A program made the position numbers and the translations under genes. Shown here piece after piece: positions 1 through 9,555 of a stretch of 64,000 nt of DNA. The notes beneath the pieces were generated by a model that saw nothing but the letters and a program-made list of their open reading frames with translations, was not told the DNA's origin and did no database searches. Within the stretch, counting starts at the first letter, position 1, and every line of letters starts with the position of its first letter. This DNA comes from an uncultured Treponema sp. (GTDB lineage Bacteria > Spirochaetota > Spirochaetia > Treponematales > Treponemataceae), in contig CALCRU010000046.1 of NCBI GenBank assembly GCA_937894335.1, forward strand, positions 14,591 to 78,590. The letters are read 5' to 3'.

Positions 1-438
1 AGGGAACTTCTGCGTGAGCATAACAGTTTTGGCAGTGCGGTAAAGTTTGCATGGCTGCAGAGGGAGGAAGGGGTTCTGTTTTTACACGAAACCATTGCTT
101 CCCTTTTTCCAAAAGAATGTTCCATCATCTCGCACGGAAGGAATTCTTCTTCCAAGCGGTTGCAAATGTTCTTGCGCTGGATGGTTAGGAACTCTTCCCC
201 TGTAGATTTGGGGCTTTGGTCTTCCTGGTACGACAGAAAAAATCTTCTTATGCCTTTGGACACTCATGTAATGCAGGAGGCTGTGCGTTTTGGTCTTTTG
301 GAAAAAACTTCCTCCGGTAAAATTCCTTCTCCCTCGCTAAAAGTTGCCGTAAGTCTTACACAAACTCTTGCTCAGGTTTTTCCTGATGATCCTGTTCGTG
401 CAGACTATGCCCTGTTTGGTCTTGGCGTTGATGCTTGA
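1..438 (+). CDS. TIGR02757 (DUF2400) family protein, 5' truncated by window edge
   Basis: The reading frame is open from base 1 and stops with TGA at 436-438, so only the last 145 residues are present. Two stretches match the C-terminal part of the TIGR02757/DUF2400 family: KRLQMFLRWMVR near residue 52 and MPLDTHVMQEAVRFGLL near residue 84. The function of this family is not established. The fold is thought to resemble helix-hairpin-helix DNA glycosylases, and the PLDTH motif echoes the VDTH of endonuclease III; that parallel is inference. The next gene starts 57 bases downstream after a short AT-rich gap. Confidence 0.75.
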   Translation, partial: RELLREHNSFGSAVKFAWLQREEGVLFLHETIASLFPKECSIISHGRNSSSKRLQMFLRWMVRNSSPVDLGLWSSWYDRKNLLMPLDTHVMQEAVRFGLLEKTSSGKIPSPSLKVAVSLTQTLAQVFPDDPVRADYALFGLGVDA

Positions 439-495
439 TATAGCCTGTAACTTTTTATTCTATCAATTTTTTTCTATACAGAGGACAATGCTATT

Positions 496-3400
496 ATGAA
501 TAAAATTTCATGTTCAGCCATGGCTTTTATGGCGGCCGCATTATTCGGCTCATGTTCTACCATGGGAACTGACGGTTCCAATGAAGTAACTGACACTCCG
601 AGAGATACTTCTTTTTATGTGGAGTCAGTGTTTCCCCAGGGAGAACTTTCTTCTAGCGTAAGTTTTCCTTCCATTCAGATTCAGTTTTCTGAACCAGTTG
701 TGGCTCTAAAAAAATTAGGAGAGCCTTCTTCTACAAGTGATGTGGTTACAATCAGCCCAAGCGTAAACGGCGTGTTTAGATGGTACGGCACAAGCCTTTT
801 AAGTTTTGACTGTTCCGATGCACTCATTCCCCAGAAGGAATATACAATCACCATAAACAAAAATGCAAGAAGCATAACAGGTACTCCTGTTAGCGGAGAT
901 TTAGTTTACACATTCCGCACTGAAGAACTTGCCCTTCGCAGCATAGAGCCGGGCTACACCGCACGCAAAGAAAAAAAGATTTACCTTAACTCTCAAGACA
1001 TTCTGCCAGAATATGCCAAGGACATAGCAGTTTCTTTTGGCAACAAGGTAAACGGCAAGGTTGTGTCAAAATATATTTTGGTCTCTGATGAAAAAAGCAA
1101 AAAGGATTATCCTTTTACATTCGAGCAGATTGATGACAAAACCCTTCTTCTTCATGTTAAGGATTCTTTTCCTAGGGACACAGAGCTAAAGGTTGTGCTA
1201 AAGGAAGGCGCTATTCCCGATGAAGACTGTATTGCAACTTCAAAAGAGCAGGCAAGAACATTCCACACTTTGCGTCCGTTTAAACATGAGCATACGGCAG
1301 GAACTTCTACCCTTACCATTTCATTTAACCACCGCATAAAAGAAGGACAGGAAAAGTCGATTTACAGGGCGCTGCATTTTTCTTCTACAATGGAAATAGG
1401 TGAAGAGTCTGTAGAAATTTACGGCAACACGATTTTTATAAAGGACATTCCCGTTACCTACGGCGACGAGTATTCAGTAAGGCTTGAACCTTCGACAGTA
1501 TGTGACATTTACGATCAGATTTGCAAAGAGGAAGTTTCCTATTCCGTAACGGTTCCCGATGCAGACAGTTACGCTTCCTACAAGGACGGTTCCTTTGTAA
1601 TTCTTGAAAGTCAGTTTGAACCCAACCGAGCCTTTGAGTTTCAGAATGTTCTTGAAGACTCTACATATACTCTTACAGCCATAAGCGGAGTAACTGATTC
1701 CTACAAGGCTGGAAAGAAAAAGACATTTGCACTGGAGGCAACAGAAGAAAACAAAAACCGCAGAGTAATTCAGGCTGTTCCTCTTTCTGACTTTTTGGAA
1801 AAGACAGGCGGAAGTTATCGTGGTGCGGTTAAGTTTGAAAGCAATGCATTTTATCTTCCCTACTACGAGGCAAAAAAGCGTGAGGCCTTTACCACAAGTT
1901 CCTACATTCAGGTTACCGACCTAGGAGTAACAGTAAGGACAGCGTGGAACAAGACAGATGTAATGGTAAGCCACATGTCTGACGGTTCAGCGGTAAAGAA
2001 TGCAAGCGTTACCATTAGACAAGTTAGCAGGAACAATAACGAAAGTCACGATGACATAAACGAGAAAATGCTTCTGTCTAAGGGAAGAGAGTTGTGCAGC
2101 GGAAAAACATCTGATGACGGACTTGCAGTTTTATATTTTAACGATGAGGACTCCTATTCAACAAGCAAATATATAGAAGTAAAGACAGAAGATGACCGCG
2201 TGGTAATTCCACTGTCAACATGGCGCACATTTTACTACGGTACGGACATTTCTAATGGAGATGTAATTGTTCCTGTTTCAAGCCAGACTAGGGGCGAGAC
2301 TCAGATTTTTTCTGACAGGATGCTTTATCGTCCCGGCGAAACCGCAGAAGTAAAAGTAATAGACCGAATCCGCACACCAGGTGGAGTTTACCAGACATAT
2401 ACTGGACCTTACGAAATAAATTTTGTAGACAACACATGGAATTCCAAGCGCAAGGTTTACGGCTCGTCTTCTGGTAATACAGGCGCACAGGGAACGGCAA
2501 GCGCACAGTGGAAACTTCCCGAAGACCTTGTGCCTGGTTCTTATTATGTGGAATACAGACGCACCGACGGTTCAAACTACAAATCAGTTACAAGCCTGAT
2601 GGTGCAGTTTTTTGAGCGTGTAAGGTTTCAGGCAAATGCAGAGGTTACTCCCGTGGTTTACATTAGGGGAGATGCAATAACTGCAACCGTAAACGCAAGT
2701 TATCTTGGCGGAGGTTCTCTTGCAGGCGGAAGCGTTCATGCAGACTGGACGCGCAGCATAAGTTCCTTTGCACCTGCTGGCGAAAAGTTTGAAGGCTTTA
2801 CATTTGGACCTTTGGGTTACGACTGGTACTGGAGGAACGATGCTGACGAAGAAGAAAGTTTTTATGCCCAAGAAGATGCATCCCTTTCTGCAGACGGAAG
2901 TGCCCGACTTTCATGCCAGACAGGAAGCGGACAAAAAGCAGGCTCTCCTTACTACTACAGTCTTGAAGCACAAGTAATAGATGCCGGTAACCAGATGATT
3001 GCAGCTCGTACTGGAACAATTGTGCATCCGGCTAAGTTCTACATTGGCTTAAGCGGCATACAAAACATAAAGGGCTTTGCAAAAAAAGGACAGGAACTAG
3101 AGTTTGAATATCTCTTTGCAACTCCAGAAGGAAGTGTTCCCTCGCTGACGGAATTTTCTTTCGCAAAAAAAGTTGAATGGGAACTTAGGCGAAAGGAATG
3201 GGAAGAAGTTCCCTACACCGACGACTACGGATATGAGCAGACAAGGTGGGAAGAAAAGACTGTTGTAGAACAGAAGGGAAGCTTTGCCGTAAAGAATGCG
3301 GAAAAAATAGAAAAACTTCTGCTTACTCCTAAAGAAGGCGGAAGGTATCTTCTTGTAATGCAGACGGAAGACTCTAAAGGAAATGTTGTAAAGACCGAGC

Positions 3401-6400
3401 GTTCCTTTTATGTAACAAGTTCAGACTCTTACTGGTGGCGTAACAGTGAAGACGCTCACGAAATAACTCTTGAGGCTGACAAGGGAGAGTACGAAGCAGG
3501 AGAAACAGCAACAGTTCTTCTGAACAGCACTCTTAACAGGGGGCGCTACCTTGTAACCGTTGAACGGGAAGGAATCTTGAGCGAAGAAGTGCTTGAACTT
3601 ACTCAGCCCACAGCAACCATTACGGTTCCCATAAAGGAAAACTATGTTCCTCAGGTTTATGTAAATGTGACCACATTTGCACAGCGTAGTAAAGAAGCTC
3701 CGGCAGACTACGATAGCAGTGACGAAGGAAAGCCTAAGTCGGTATATGGTTCGGTGAGTCTTGCAGTAAGCAGAAAGTCAAAGATATTTGACATAAGCGT
3801 AGAGCAGGATAAAAAAACATACAGGCCTGGAAGCGATGCAAACATTACCCTTACCGCAACAAAAGACGGAAAGCCCGTTGCAAATGCGGAACTTACTCTT
3901 ATGGTAGTTGACAGGGGCGTTCTTGATTTAATTGGATATCATGTTGAAAATCCGGTTGAGCATTTTTATAACAGCGGACTCTTTGGCTCTGGTGGAATAA
4001 ATGTAGACTCCTTTAACATGCTTGTTGATCCCGTAACATACGGAACATATACTCTGCCTGCAAAGGAAAGAATTCTTTATGCATTCAACCGCATGTATAA
4101 GACCATGGCAACTGCATCCGCCGCAGATGATTCTGTCATGATGATGGACATGGCAATGGGATCCAATATGGTATACCGAGAAGAAGCGGCTGTAGAAGAA
4201 AGTCTTGAGGCAGAAGCAGATTCAGGAAGCGGCTCTTTGCAAGTAAGAAAAGACTTTAGGGCGACAGCGGTATTCCTTCCTTCCCTTACTACAGATTCAA
4301 ACGGAAAGGTAACTGCATCATTTAAACTGCCAGACTCTCTTACCGAATATGTGGTGACAGTCGTAGGCGTAAAGGAACAAACATACGCTTATGCGGAAGA
4401 AGCTCTTGTTGTTGCAAATCCAATTTCTGTACGGGATGTGGAAACACGGATTCTTCGACCGGGAGATGAAGGTGAAGCCGGTGTGGTAATTACAAACATT
4501 GGCGACAGTGACGAAAATGTAACAATTAACTTTGCAGTTTACAGTGGACTGGAAAAGACAGACTATAAACCCGAAGAAGGAGACCTTATCCGTCTTGAAG
4601 GAAAAGCTTTTGTAGCAGGCGAGTCTAAAAAAGCTGTTACTGTAAAATCTGGCGAAACGCAAACCATCATGTTCCGCACCAAGGCTGAATCTCAGGGTTG
4701 GATAACTCTTGCTTTTACAGTTTCTTCAAATGAAGTGAACGAGGTAATTTACAAGCCACTGGAAATAGAAAAGCCCTATGTGTACGAAACGGTAACTACA
4801 GTTGGTCAGATTGATCAGGAAGAATCCAGTGCAGAGGAACGCATTGTCTTCCCCTCTGGAACTGACAACGGAAAAGGATCCTTCTACATTCAACTTGACT
4901 CCTCCCGTTTGGGAAGCCTTTCTTCGGCAGTCAACTATGTCTTCCACTATCCCTACGGATGTCTTGAGCAGCGTTCCAGTGCCGTGCTTCCTCTGGTTGC
5001 CTTTGGAGACTACATTAGCGTGTTTAACCTGAACAGCGAAGTTGTAGATGCTGATGCAGTTGTAACAAAGGAACTCAAGGAATGGGCAAAGGTTCAGCGC
5101 AAAGACGGAGGATTCCCCTATTGGCCCGACGGTGACGAAAGTTCTCTTGCGGTAAGTCTTCGCATTGCCGAAGTAATTTCTATTGCAAAAGAACACGGAA
5201 TAAAAATTCCTCTTGGACTAAATACAGACAAACTTGCTTCATACATTCAGAACGAGATAAAAGACCTTAAGGAAGAAAAATATGCATGGCGTTATCCTGA
5301 AGCATATGCATATTATGTCCTTACTCGGCTGGGTAAAAAAGTTTCTGCATCAGACATAGAGGCGGTTGTTTCTTCTGATACTGGCGCAAGCGAGTATGCC
5401 TTTGCAGGACTTGCCGCATTAAGCATGGGTAACAGAAAACTTGCTGACACTGCAGCTCTTAAAATAAAAAACATGATGTCACTTACTGTACGGGGTGCTT
5501 CGTTCCAACAGAATTCTCCCTGGTACGGATGGTACTTCTACAACGGAAACTCAGAACGGTATGCCCTTGCGCTTCATCTGTTTACAAAACTAAATGCGGA
5601 AGATATTTACAACGGACATCTTGTTTACGAAATACTCCAGCTGCAAAAGGCGGGTAACGGATGGTGGCAGTCTACGGCAACTACAAGCCGTGTACTGATT
5701 GCGCTTGAAGCCTACATAAAGACAAACAACCTTGAAAAGACAAACCTTACTGCAGAAGTTCTTTTGGGCGGAGCTTCTGTCTTAAGCGGAAAGTTTGTTG
5801 GCGTTGGTGCACAGCCTGTTGACCGCACCATGGATTTTGCCTTACTGAATGAAAAGGGCGTTTCCTTTGACAGCGAGATTCCTCTTGAGGTAACAAAAAA
5901 CGGAAAGGGCCAACTTTTTTACACTGCAAGCCTAACCTATGCACTTCCTGCACAGGAGCAGAAGGCACGGGACGAAGGTTTGTGTGTCTATGTTGAAATA
6001 ACCGATGCACGCACTGGAGAAAAAGTGGAAGCTGGAAAGTTAAAGAGCGGAGTAATCTACCGGGAGAAAGTATATGTTACGACGACAAAAGAAAGGACAT
6101 TTGTTGCCCTTCGTGCCCCCGTTCCAGCTGGCGCACAGATTCTGAACGGAGCCTTTGTTACAACTGCGACAGTTCCCGCTTTGGAAAAAAATACTGCGGA
6201 TCGTAATTCTTACTGGTGGAGGAGCCGCATGAGCCACCAGGATGTGTACGATGCAGAGATACGCTGCTTCTGGAACTACATGGGAATAGGAAACCAAAGT
6301 TTTGAATTCCTATTCCGTGCAGAAAGGAGCGGTACTTACCAGACGCCTGCAACCCTTGCCGAATGCATGTACGAACCAGAGGTGTTTGGACGAAGCGATG

Positions 6401-6423
6401 GTGCTGTCTGGACAATTGAGTAG
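496..6423 (+). CDS. Bacterial alpha-2-macroglobulin lipoprotein (paralogue 1)
   Basis: This 1975-residue lipoprotein has a signal peptide ending in the lipobox LFGSC. It is followed by MG-type beta domains and, at residues 1489-1492, the thioester motif CLEQ in the context YPYGCLEQRS, then the alpha-helical thioester domain and a C-terminal receptor-like domain. Bacterial A2Ms are periplasmic protease traps: cleavage of a bait region exposes the thioester, which binds the attacker covalently. The probable bait region at residues 1190-1252 is long and rich in Met, Ala and Glu. No pbpC lies beside it, unlike the second A2M at 39046-44868. A GAGGA lies ten bases before ATG 496. A candidate -10 TATACA at 475-480 is so close that the leader would be very short. 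A terminator follows the stop. Confidence 0.93.
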   Translation: MNKISCSAMAFMAAALFGSCSTMGTDGSNEVTDTPRDTSFYVESVFPQGELSSSVSFPSIQIQFSEPVVALKKLGEPSSTSDVVTISPSVNGVFRWYGTSLLSFDCSDALIPQKEYTITINKNARSITGTPVSGDLVYTFRTEELALRSIEPGYTARKEKKIYLNSQDILPEYAKDIAVSFGNKVNGKVVSKYILVSDEKSKKDYPFTFEQIDDKTLLLHVKDSFPRDTELKVVLKEGAIPDEDCIATSKEQARTFHTLRPFKHEHTAGTSTLTISFNHRIKEGQEKSIYRALHFSSTMEIGEESVEIYGNTIFIKDIPVTYGDEYSVRLEPSTVCDIYDQICKEEVSYSVTVPDADSYASYKDGSFVILESQFEPNRAFEFQNVLEDSTYTLTAISGVTDSYKAGKKKTFALEATEENKNRRVIQAVPLSDFLEKTGGSYRGAVKFESNAFYLPYYEAKKREAFTTSSYIQVTDLGVTVRTAWNKTDVMVSHMSDGSAVKNASVTIRQVSRNNNESHDDINEKMLLSKGRELCSGKTSDDGLAVLYFNDEDSYSTSKYIEVKTEDDRVVIPLSTWRTFYYGTDISNGDVIVPVSSQTRGETQIFSDRMLYRPGETAEVKVIDRIRTPGGVYQTYTGPYEINFVDNTWNSKRKVYGSSSGNTGAQGTASAQWKLPEDLVPGSYYVEYRRTDGSNYKSVTSLMVQFFERVRFQANAEVTPVVYIRGDAITATVNASYLGGGSLAGGSVHADWTRSISSFAPAGEKFEGFTFGPLGYDWYWRNDADEEESFYAQEDASLSADGSARLSCQTGSGQKAGSPYYYSLEAQVIDAGNQMIAARTGTIVHPAKFYIGLSGIQNIKGFAKKGQELEFEYLFATPEGSVPSLTEFSFAKKVEWELRRKEWEEVPYTDDYGYEQTRWEEKTVVEQKGSFAVKNAEKIEKLLLTPKEGGRYLLVMQTEDSKGNVVKTERSFYVTSSDSYWWRNSEDAHEITLEADKGEYEAGETATVLLNSTLNRGRYLVTVEREGILSEEVLELTQPTATITVPIKENYVPQVYVNVTTFAQRSKEAPADYDSSDEGKPKSVYGSVSLAVSRKSKIFDISVEQDKKTYRPGSDANITLTATKDGKPVANAELTLMVVDRGVLDLIGYHVENPVEHFYNSGLFGSGGINVDSFNMLVDPVTYGTYTLPAKERILYAFNRMYKTMATASAADDSVMMMDMAMGSNMVYREEAAVEESLEAEADSGSGSLQVRKDFRATAVFLPSLTTDSNGKVTASFKLPDSLTEYVVTVVGVKEQTYAYAEEALVVANPISVRDVETRILRPGDEGEAGVVITNIGDSDENVTINFAVYSGLEKTDYKPEEGDLIRLEGKAFVAGESKKAVTVKSGETQTIMFRTKAESQGWITLAFTVSSNEVNEVIYKPLEIEKPYVYETVTTVGQIDQEESSAEERIVFPSGTDNGKGSFYIQLDSSRLGSLSSAVNYVFHYPYGCLEQRSSAVLPLVAFGDYISVFNLNSEVVDADAVVTKELKEWAKVQRKDGGFPYWPDGDESSLAVSLRIAEVISIAKEHGIKIPLGLNTDKLASYIQNEIKDLKEEKYAWRYPEAYAYYVLTRLGKKVSASDIEAVVSSDTGASEYAFAGLAALSMGNRKLADTAALKIKNMMSLTVRGASFQQNSPWYGWYFYNGNSERYALALHLFTKLNAEDIYNGHLVYEILQLQKAGNGWWQSTATTSRVLIALEAYIKTNNLEKTNLTAEVLLGGASVLSGKFVGVGAQPVDRTMDFALLNEKGVSFDSEIPLEVTKNGKGQLFYTASLTYALPAQEQKARDEGLCVYVEITDARTGEKVEAGKLKSGVIYREKVYVTTTKERTFVALRAPVPAGAQILNGAFVTTATVPALEKNTADRNSYWWRSRMSHQDVYDAEIRCFWNYMGIGNQSFEFLFRAERSGTYQTPATLAECMYEPEVFGRSDGAVWTIE

Positions 6424-6433
6424 GATGAATAAA

Positions 6434-6480
6434 GGGACTGTCATAATGAAATGTACTTCATAAGGCAGTCTCTTTTTTTT
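6434..6480 (+). terminator. Rho-independent terminator after the first A2M gene
   Basis: GACTGTC at 6436-6442 pairs with GGCAGTC at 6464-6470 (one G-U pair). An inner ATGAA/TTCAT stem stacks on it, and nine T or C/T residues follow to 6480. It begins 10 bases after the A2M stop. The T-run overlaps the last codon of the convergent gene. Confidence 0.8.
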
Positions 6481-9400
6481 ATTCCGTGCGTTTTATGTTG
6501 TAGGTGTATATGGATGAACCTGTGCCATTAGAATTTGTTACGGTTATGTAGACTTTGTTTATTCCTATTGTAAAGCCTGTACTTCCATTAATTTTCCACT
6601 TCGTCAAATCAGTTGTGTCTCGAGTTGCAGTGCATGTTATCTCGTTTCCATCTGCATCTTCTCCAGTTGCCGTAATGTTCTGGTCGCTTGAGAAAGTTGT
6701 TAAATCAATACTCCAGCCCGTAGCATAATCACCAGTAATATTATCGGATTCATATTCGTATGTGCCGGGAGTTGTTTCTCCTGCATCATCTAGAGTAGCG
6801 AGTTCTGTGCCTGCGTATAGAAGTCTGAAAATGTATTTTCTTTCAAGAGTATTGTCTTTTGAAACAATGCTTATTGTATATGCAATCGAATTGCTAAAGA
6901 ATTCACCAGAAGAAAGAGAGCCGTTTACATCAGCAGTAAAAGTTATGCTTCCTGTTCCTGTCTTTTTTGTTACAAATCCAGAGCCGTCTTCCCAAATTTG
7001 CAATTTAACTGTTGAACTTGAATTTAGCGCCGTTGCCGTTATGGTTGGAAGTGAATCCGTTGTCGTTACAAGGTAGTTGAAGTTGCCTGAGTCAGGCCAT
7101 GTTACGGAAGCCCCAGAAACTTTTGCAATGTTTCTGTAAATGTCCTCATCAAATACCTGTTCCGTTCTGCCTGCAAGAGTATTTAAATTTGTAATGGTCT
7201 CCCACTTTGTTGCACTGCTCACTGTAAGAGATTCAAGCCTAGACTCTGAGTCGCAGTCCTTGGTAACAGTTACCGTATACACCTTGTCTACTGCACTTGG
7301 TGATGTGTTGCTTACAGTTATGGTAAGCACGGTTGTACCTTCGGGAATCATTGTTGTTGCATCGCCCAAAGTTATTACCCAGTCTGTAGGATATGTCGAG
7401 TCCCGTGTTGCTGTTACCGGAATTGCTCCCGTGGGATAGTTGTTTGCAACTTCTGTTGACGCTGCGCTTACGGTAATGGTTGCTGTCTTGCTCTTTGTTA
7501 CGGCTTTAAAGCCTATGGTCTTTGTGTTGTCCGTAGACTTGAGTGAAACTTTTAGCGCATTATTTAAATTTAGCGAACTAGAATTTACATCTGTTTGGCT
7601 TTGAAGTTTAAGGGAATCAAGTTCCGTATTTGTTGAGTCAGGCTTTGACAGGGTAAATACGGTTGGCGTTCCGTTTACATAAAGCGTAATTGTTGAGTTG
7701 CCTATGTATTTGTCATCAGTTAAACCTGTAAGTGTAAATGCCTTGTATGTCTTTTCGTCAAATGCGGAGTTGTCTTCATATGTTTCTTCTGTTGTAGTTC
7801 CCGTCGTTTTTGTTCCACCAGGTTCAGTAAGTTCGTATGTTACGGCAGCGTGTTTGTTTGCCGTGCGTACATAGAATGTAAGTTTGTCCGTGTATACATT
7901 GATGTTGGTGTCGTCGTTGTTTAGAAGTCTTGCGTTTGAGTCCAAATTGGCGGCATCTGCAAAGGCATTGCTCTTTCCTTTTTCAAGAGTCTGCTTTGTC
8001 GTGTTAGTTTTTGTTTCCTTTGCGGTAATGTAAACTGTTTCAATGACAGTGTTTCCTGCATCGGGTTTTTTTGCGGTAAGGGTGTAGTATTTTATTGTTG
8101 TGCCGTCTTCTGCAGTTACCTTTATCCACAACTTTTTTACAAGTTCCGTGCTATCTGTGTCTTCTGCGTTAAAGTCAACCTGCATTCCTGCTGTCTTGTC
8201 GTAGGCCTGCCATCCGCTAGAAGGAGTCGGTGCTGAATCTGATGATGTGGTTGTCCATGTAACGGTAGCCCTCTTGTGGAAGGGAACAATGTAGTATGTA
8301 AGTTGGGTAATGTCGCGAACATAGTCTGCACTAAGCTGAACTGAACCGTAATCTTTTTCAGGCGTAACAGCTCTGTCGCTTGCGCTTAGCAGTTTGTAAT
8401 ATGTTCCCCAGTCGCCGTATTTTATGTCATTAGGAGCATCATCTGAATCTACAACGGAAGTTCCTATTGGTGAACCGGAAAGGGTCTTTAATCCGGCGTT
8501 TGTTTTTTCAATAGTGCCTGTAATGGATTCTCCCGTAATCTTGTATCCGAACTTGCGCAAAGAGGTGTCTGAGCTCTGAGGCTTTTTAATGTTAATTTTG
8601 TAAGTGCGTTCAATTTGTGCGCTGTCCTTTGTGGTAATGCATAAGGGACGATTTCCTCCTGCAGATTCAAAGACATAGGTTTTTTCTGTCTTTACCGTAC
8701 GGATTGTTCCGTCTGCAAGAGATTTGTGAATGTCTTCCTCCGCTCCTGGTGCGTACTCTATGGAAACTAAAGTTACTCCGCTGGGAATGTCTAAGTTAAT
8801 CTGAATGTCTCCAACATCTTCGTTTACCCAGTAGAGTTTGCTGTCTGCGGTATAGTCATCTGTCTTAGGGTCAAAAACAATATCCTGATAAACTTCTGGT
8901 TCTGCTTCCATGCCATCGGGTAGTTCGTCTGCGCTTAGGGGAAGGGCTGTAAAGGACAGGTTGCGGATTTGTGCTATGGTTCCAGTTCCTGCGTCTGCGT
9001 CATAGACAAAGGGTTTTGAAATTGTAACGCTGTACTGCCTTGAATAGTGGGGGTCGTCTGCGATGATTGTTGCGGTAACTTTTGTTTTTCCGTAGGGCAG
9101 AATTGCACTTGCATAAGTGGTATCTGACTTTGGACTTATGCTTACTGTCTTTGGAGTGCATTCTGTGTATGTTGCGCCCGCCTCAGAGGTTGCCTGTTCT
9201 GTGCTTGAAATCTGTTCCGCCTTCCATGTTACATTTGCCCATTTGTCCTGAGTAAAGCATCTGAATTCTACGCTGTCGTCTGCGCTTACAAAGGAATTGG
9301 CGATTGTATATTCTTCTGTATCTGGGTCAAAGTCTGCAATCTGGTTTGCAGAAGGTGCGGTTGCCTTTATTACTACAAGTCCTTCCGTTAAAATTGATGA

Positions 9401-9547
9401 TGTGTCGCTGGAAGATGGTGAGAGTATGCTGTCGTTGCCAGTCTTTTGAGAGTTGTCGTTATTATAAATGTTCGTCAGTACATTGGAGCATCCAACGAGG
9501 AGTGCCGAGAGAAAAACTGTTACTGCAAGTGTAAGTAATTTTTTCAT
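6479..9547 (-). CDS. Large lipoprotein of tandem cadherin-like beta-sandwich domains
   Basis: This 1022-residue lipoprotein has the lipobox LLVGC around Cys20 and then a Ser/Asn/Asp-rich linker. The body is rich in Thr, Ser and Asp. It is built of repeated beta-sandwich units, each ending in a recurring strand of the type Y-x-V/I-x-I-x-K-P: YSVTISKP near 171, YKINIKKP near 312, YYTLTAKKP near 487, VFTLSKP near 631, VYTVTVTKD near 756 and YTYNIKR at the end. This resembles the cadherin-like beta-sandwich family common in treponeme surface proteins. The function is unknown; adhesion or surface scaffolding is a guess. GGAGG precedes the ATG. It follows the 9556 gene on the same strand with only 8 bases between, so the two are probably co-transcribed. 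Confidence 0.8.
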   Translation of the reverse strand: MKKLLTLAVTVFLSALLVGCSNVLTNIYNNDNSQKTGNDSILSPSSSDTSSILTEGLVVIKATAPSANQIADFDPDTEEYTIANSFVSADDSVEFRCFTQDKWANVTWKAEQISSTEQATSEAGATYTECTPKTVSISPKSDTTYASAILPYGKTKVTATIIADDPHYSRQYSVTISKPFVYDADAGTGTIAQIRNLSFTALPLSADELPDGMEAEPEVYQDIVFDPKTDDYTADSKLYWVNEDVGDIQINLDIPSGVTLVSIEYAPGAEEDIHKSLADGTIRTVKTEKTYVFESAGGNRPLCITTKDSAQIERTYKINIKKPQSSDTSLRKFGYKITGESITGTIEKTNAGLKTLSGSPIGTSVVDSDDAPNDIKYGDWGTYYKLLSASDRAVTPEKDYGSVQLSADYVRDITQLTYYIVPFHKRATVTWTTTSSDSAPTPSSGWQAYDKTAGMQVDFNAEDTDSTELVKKLWIKVTAEDGTTIKYYTLTAKKPDAGNTVIETVYITAKETKTNTTKQTLEKGKSNAFADAANLDSNARLLNNDDTNINVYTDKLTFYVRTANKHAAVTYELTEPGGTKTTGTTTEETYEDNSAFDEKTYKAFTLTGLTDDKYIGNSTITLYVNGTPTVFTLSKPDSTNTELDSLKLQSQTDVNSSSLNLNNALKVSLKSTDNTKTIGFKAVTKSKTATITVSAASTEVANNYPTGAIPVTATRDSTYPTDWVITLGDATTMIPEGTTVLTITVSNTSPSAVDKVYTVTVTKDCDSESRLESLTVSSATKWETITNLNTLAGRTEQVFDEDIYRNIAKVSGASVTWPDSGNFNYLVTTTDSLPTITATALNSSSTVKLQIWEDGSGFVTKKTGTGSITFTADVNGSLSSGEFFSNSIAYTISIVSKDNTLERKYIFRLLYAGTELATLDDAGETTPGTYEYESDNITGDYATGWSIDLTTFSSDQNITATGEDADGNEITCTATRDTTDLTKWKINGSTGFTIGINKVYITVTNSNGTGSSIYTYNIKRTE

Positions 9548-9555
9548 GCTTCCTC

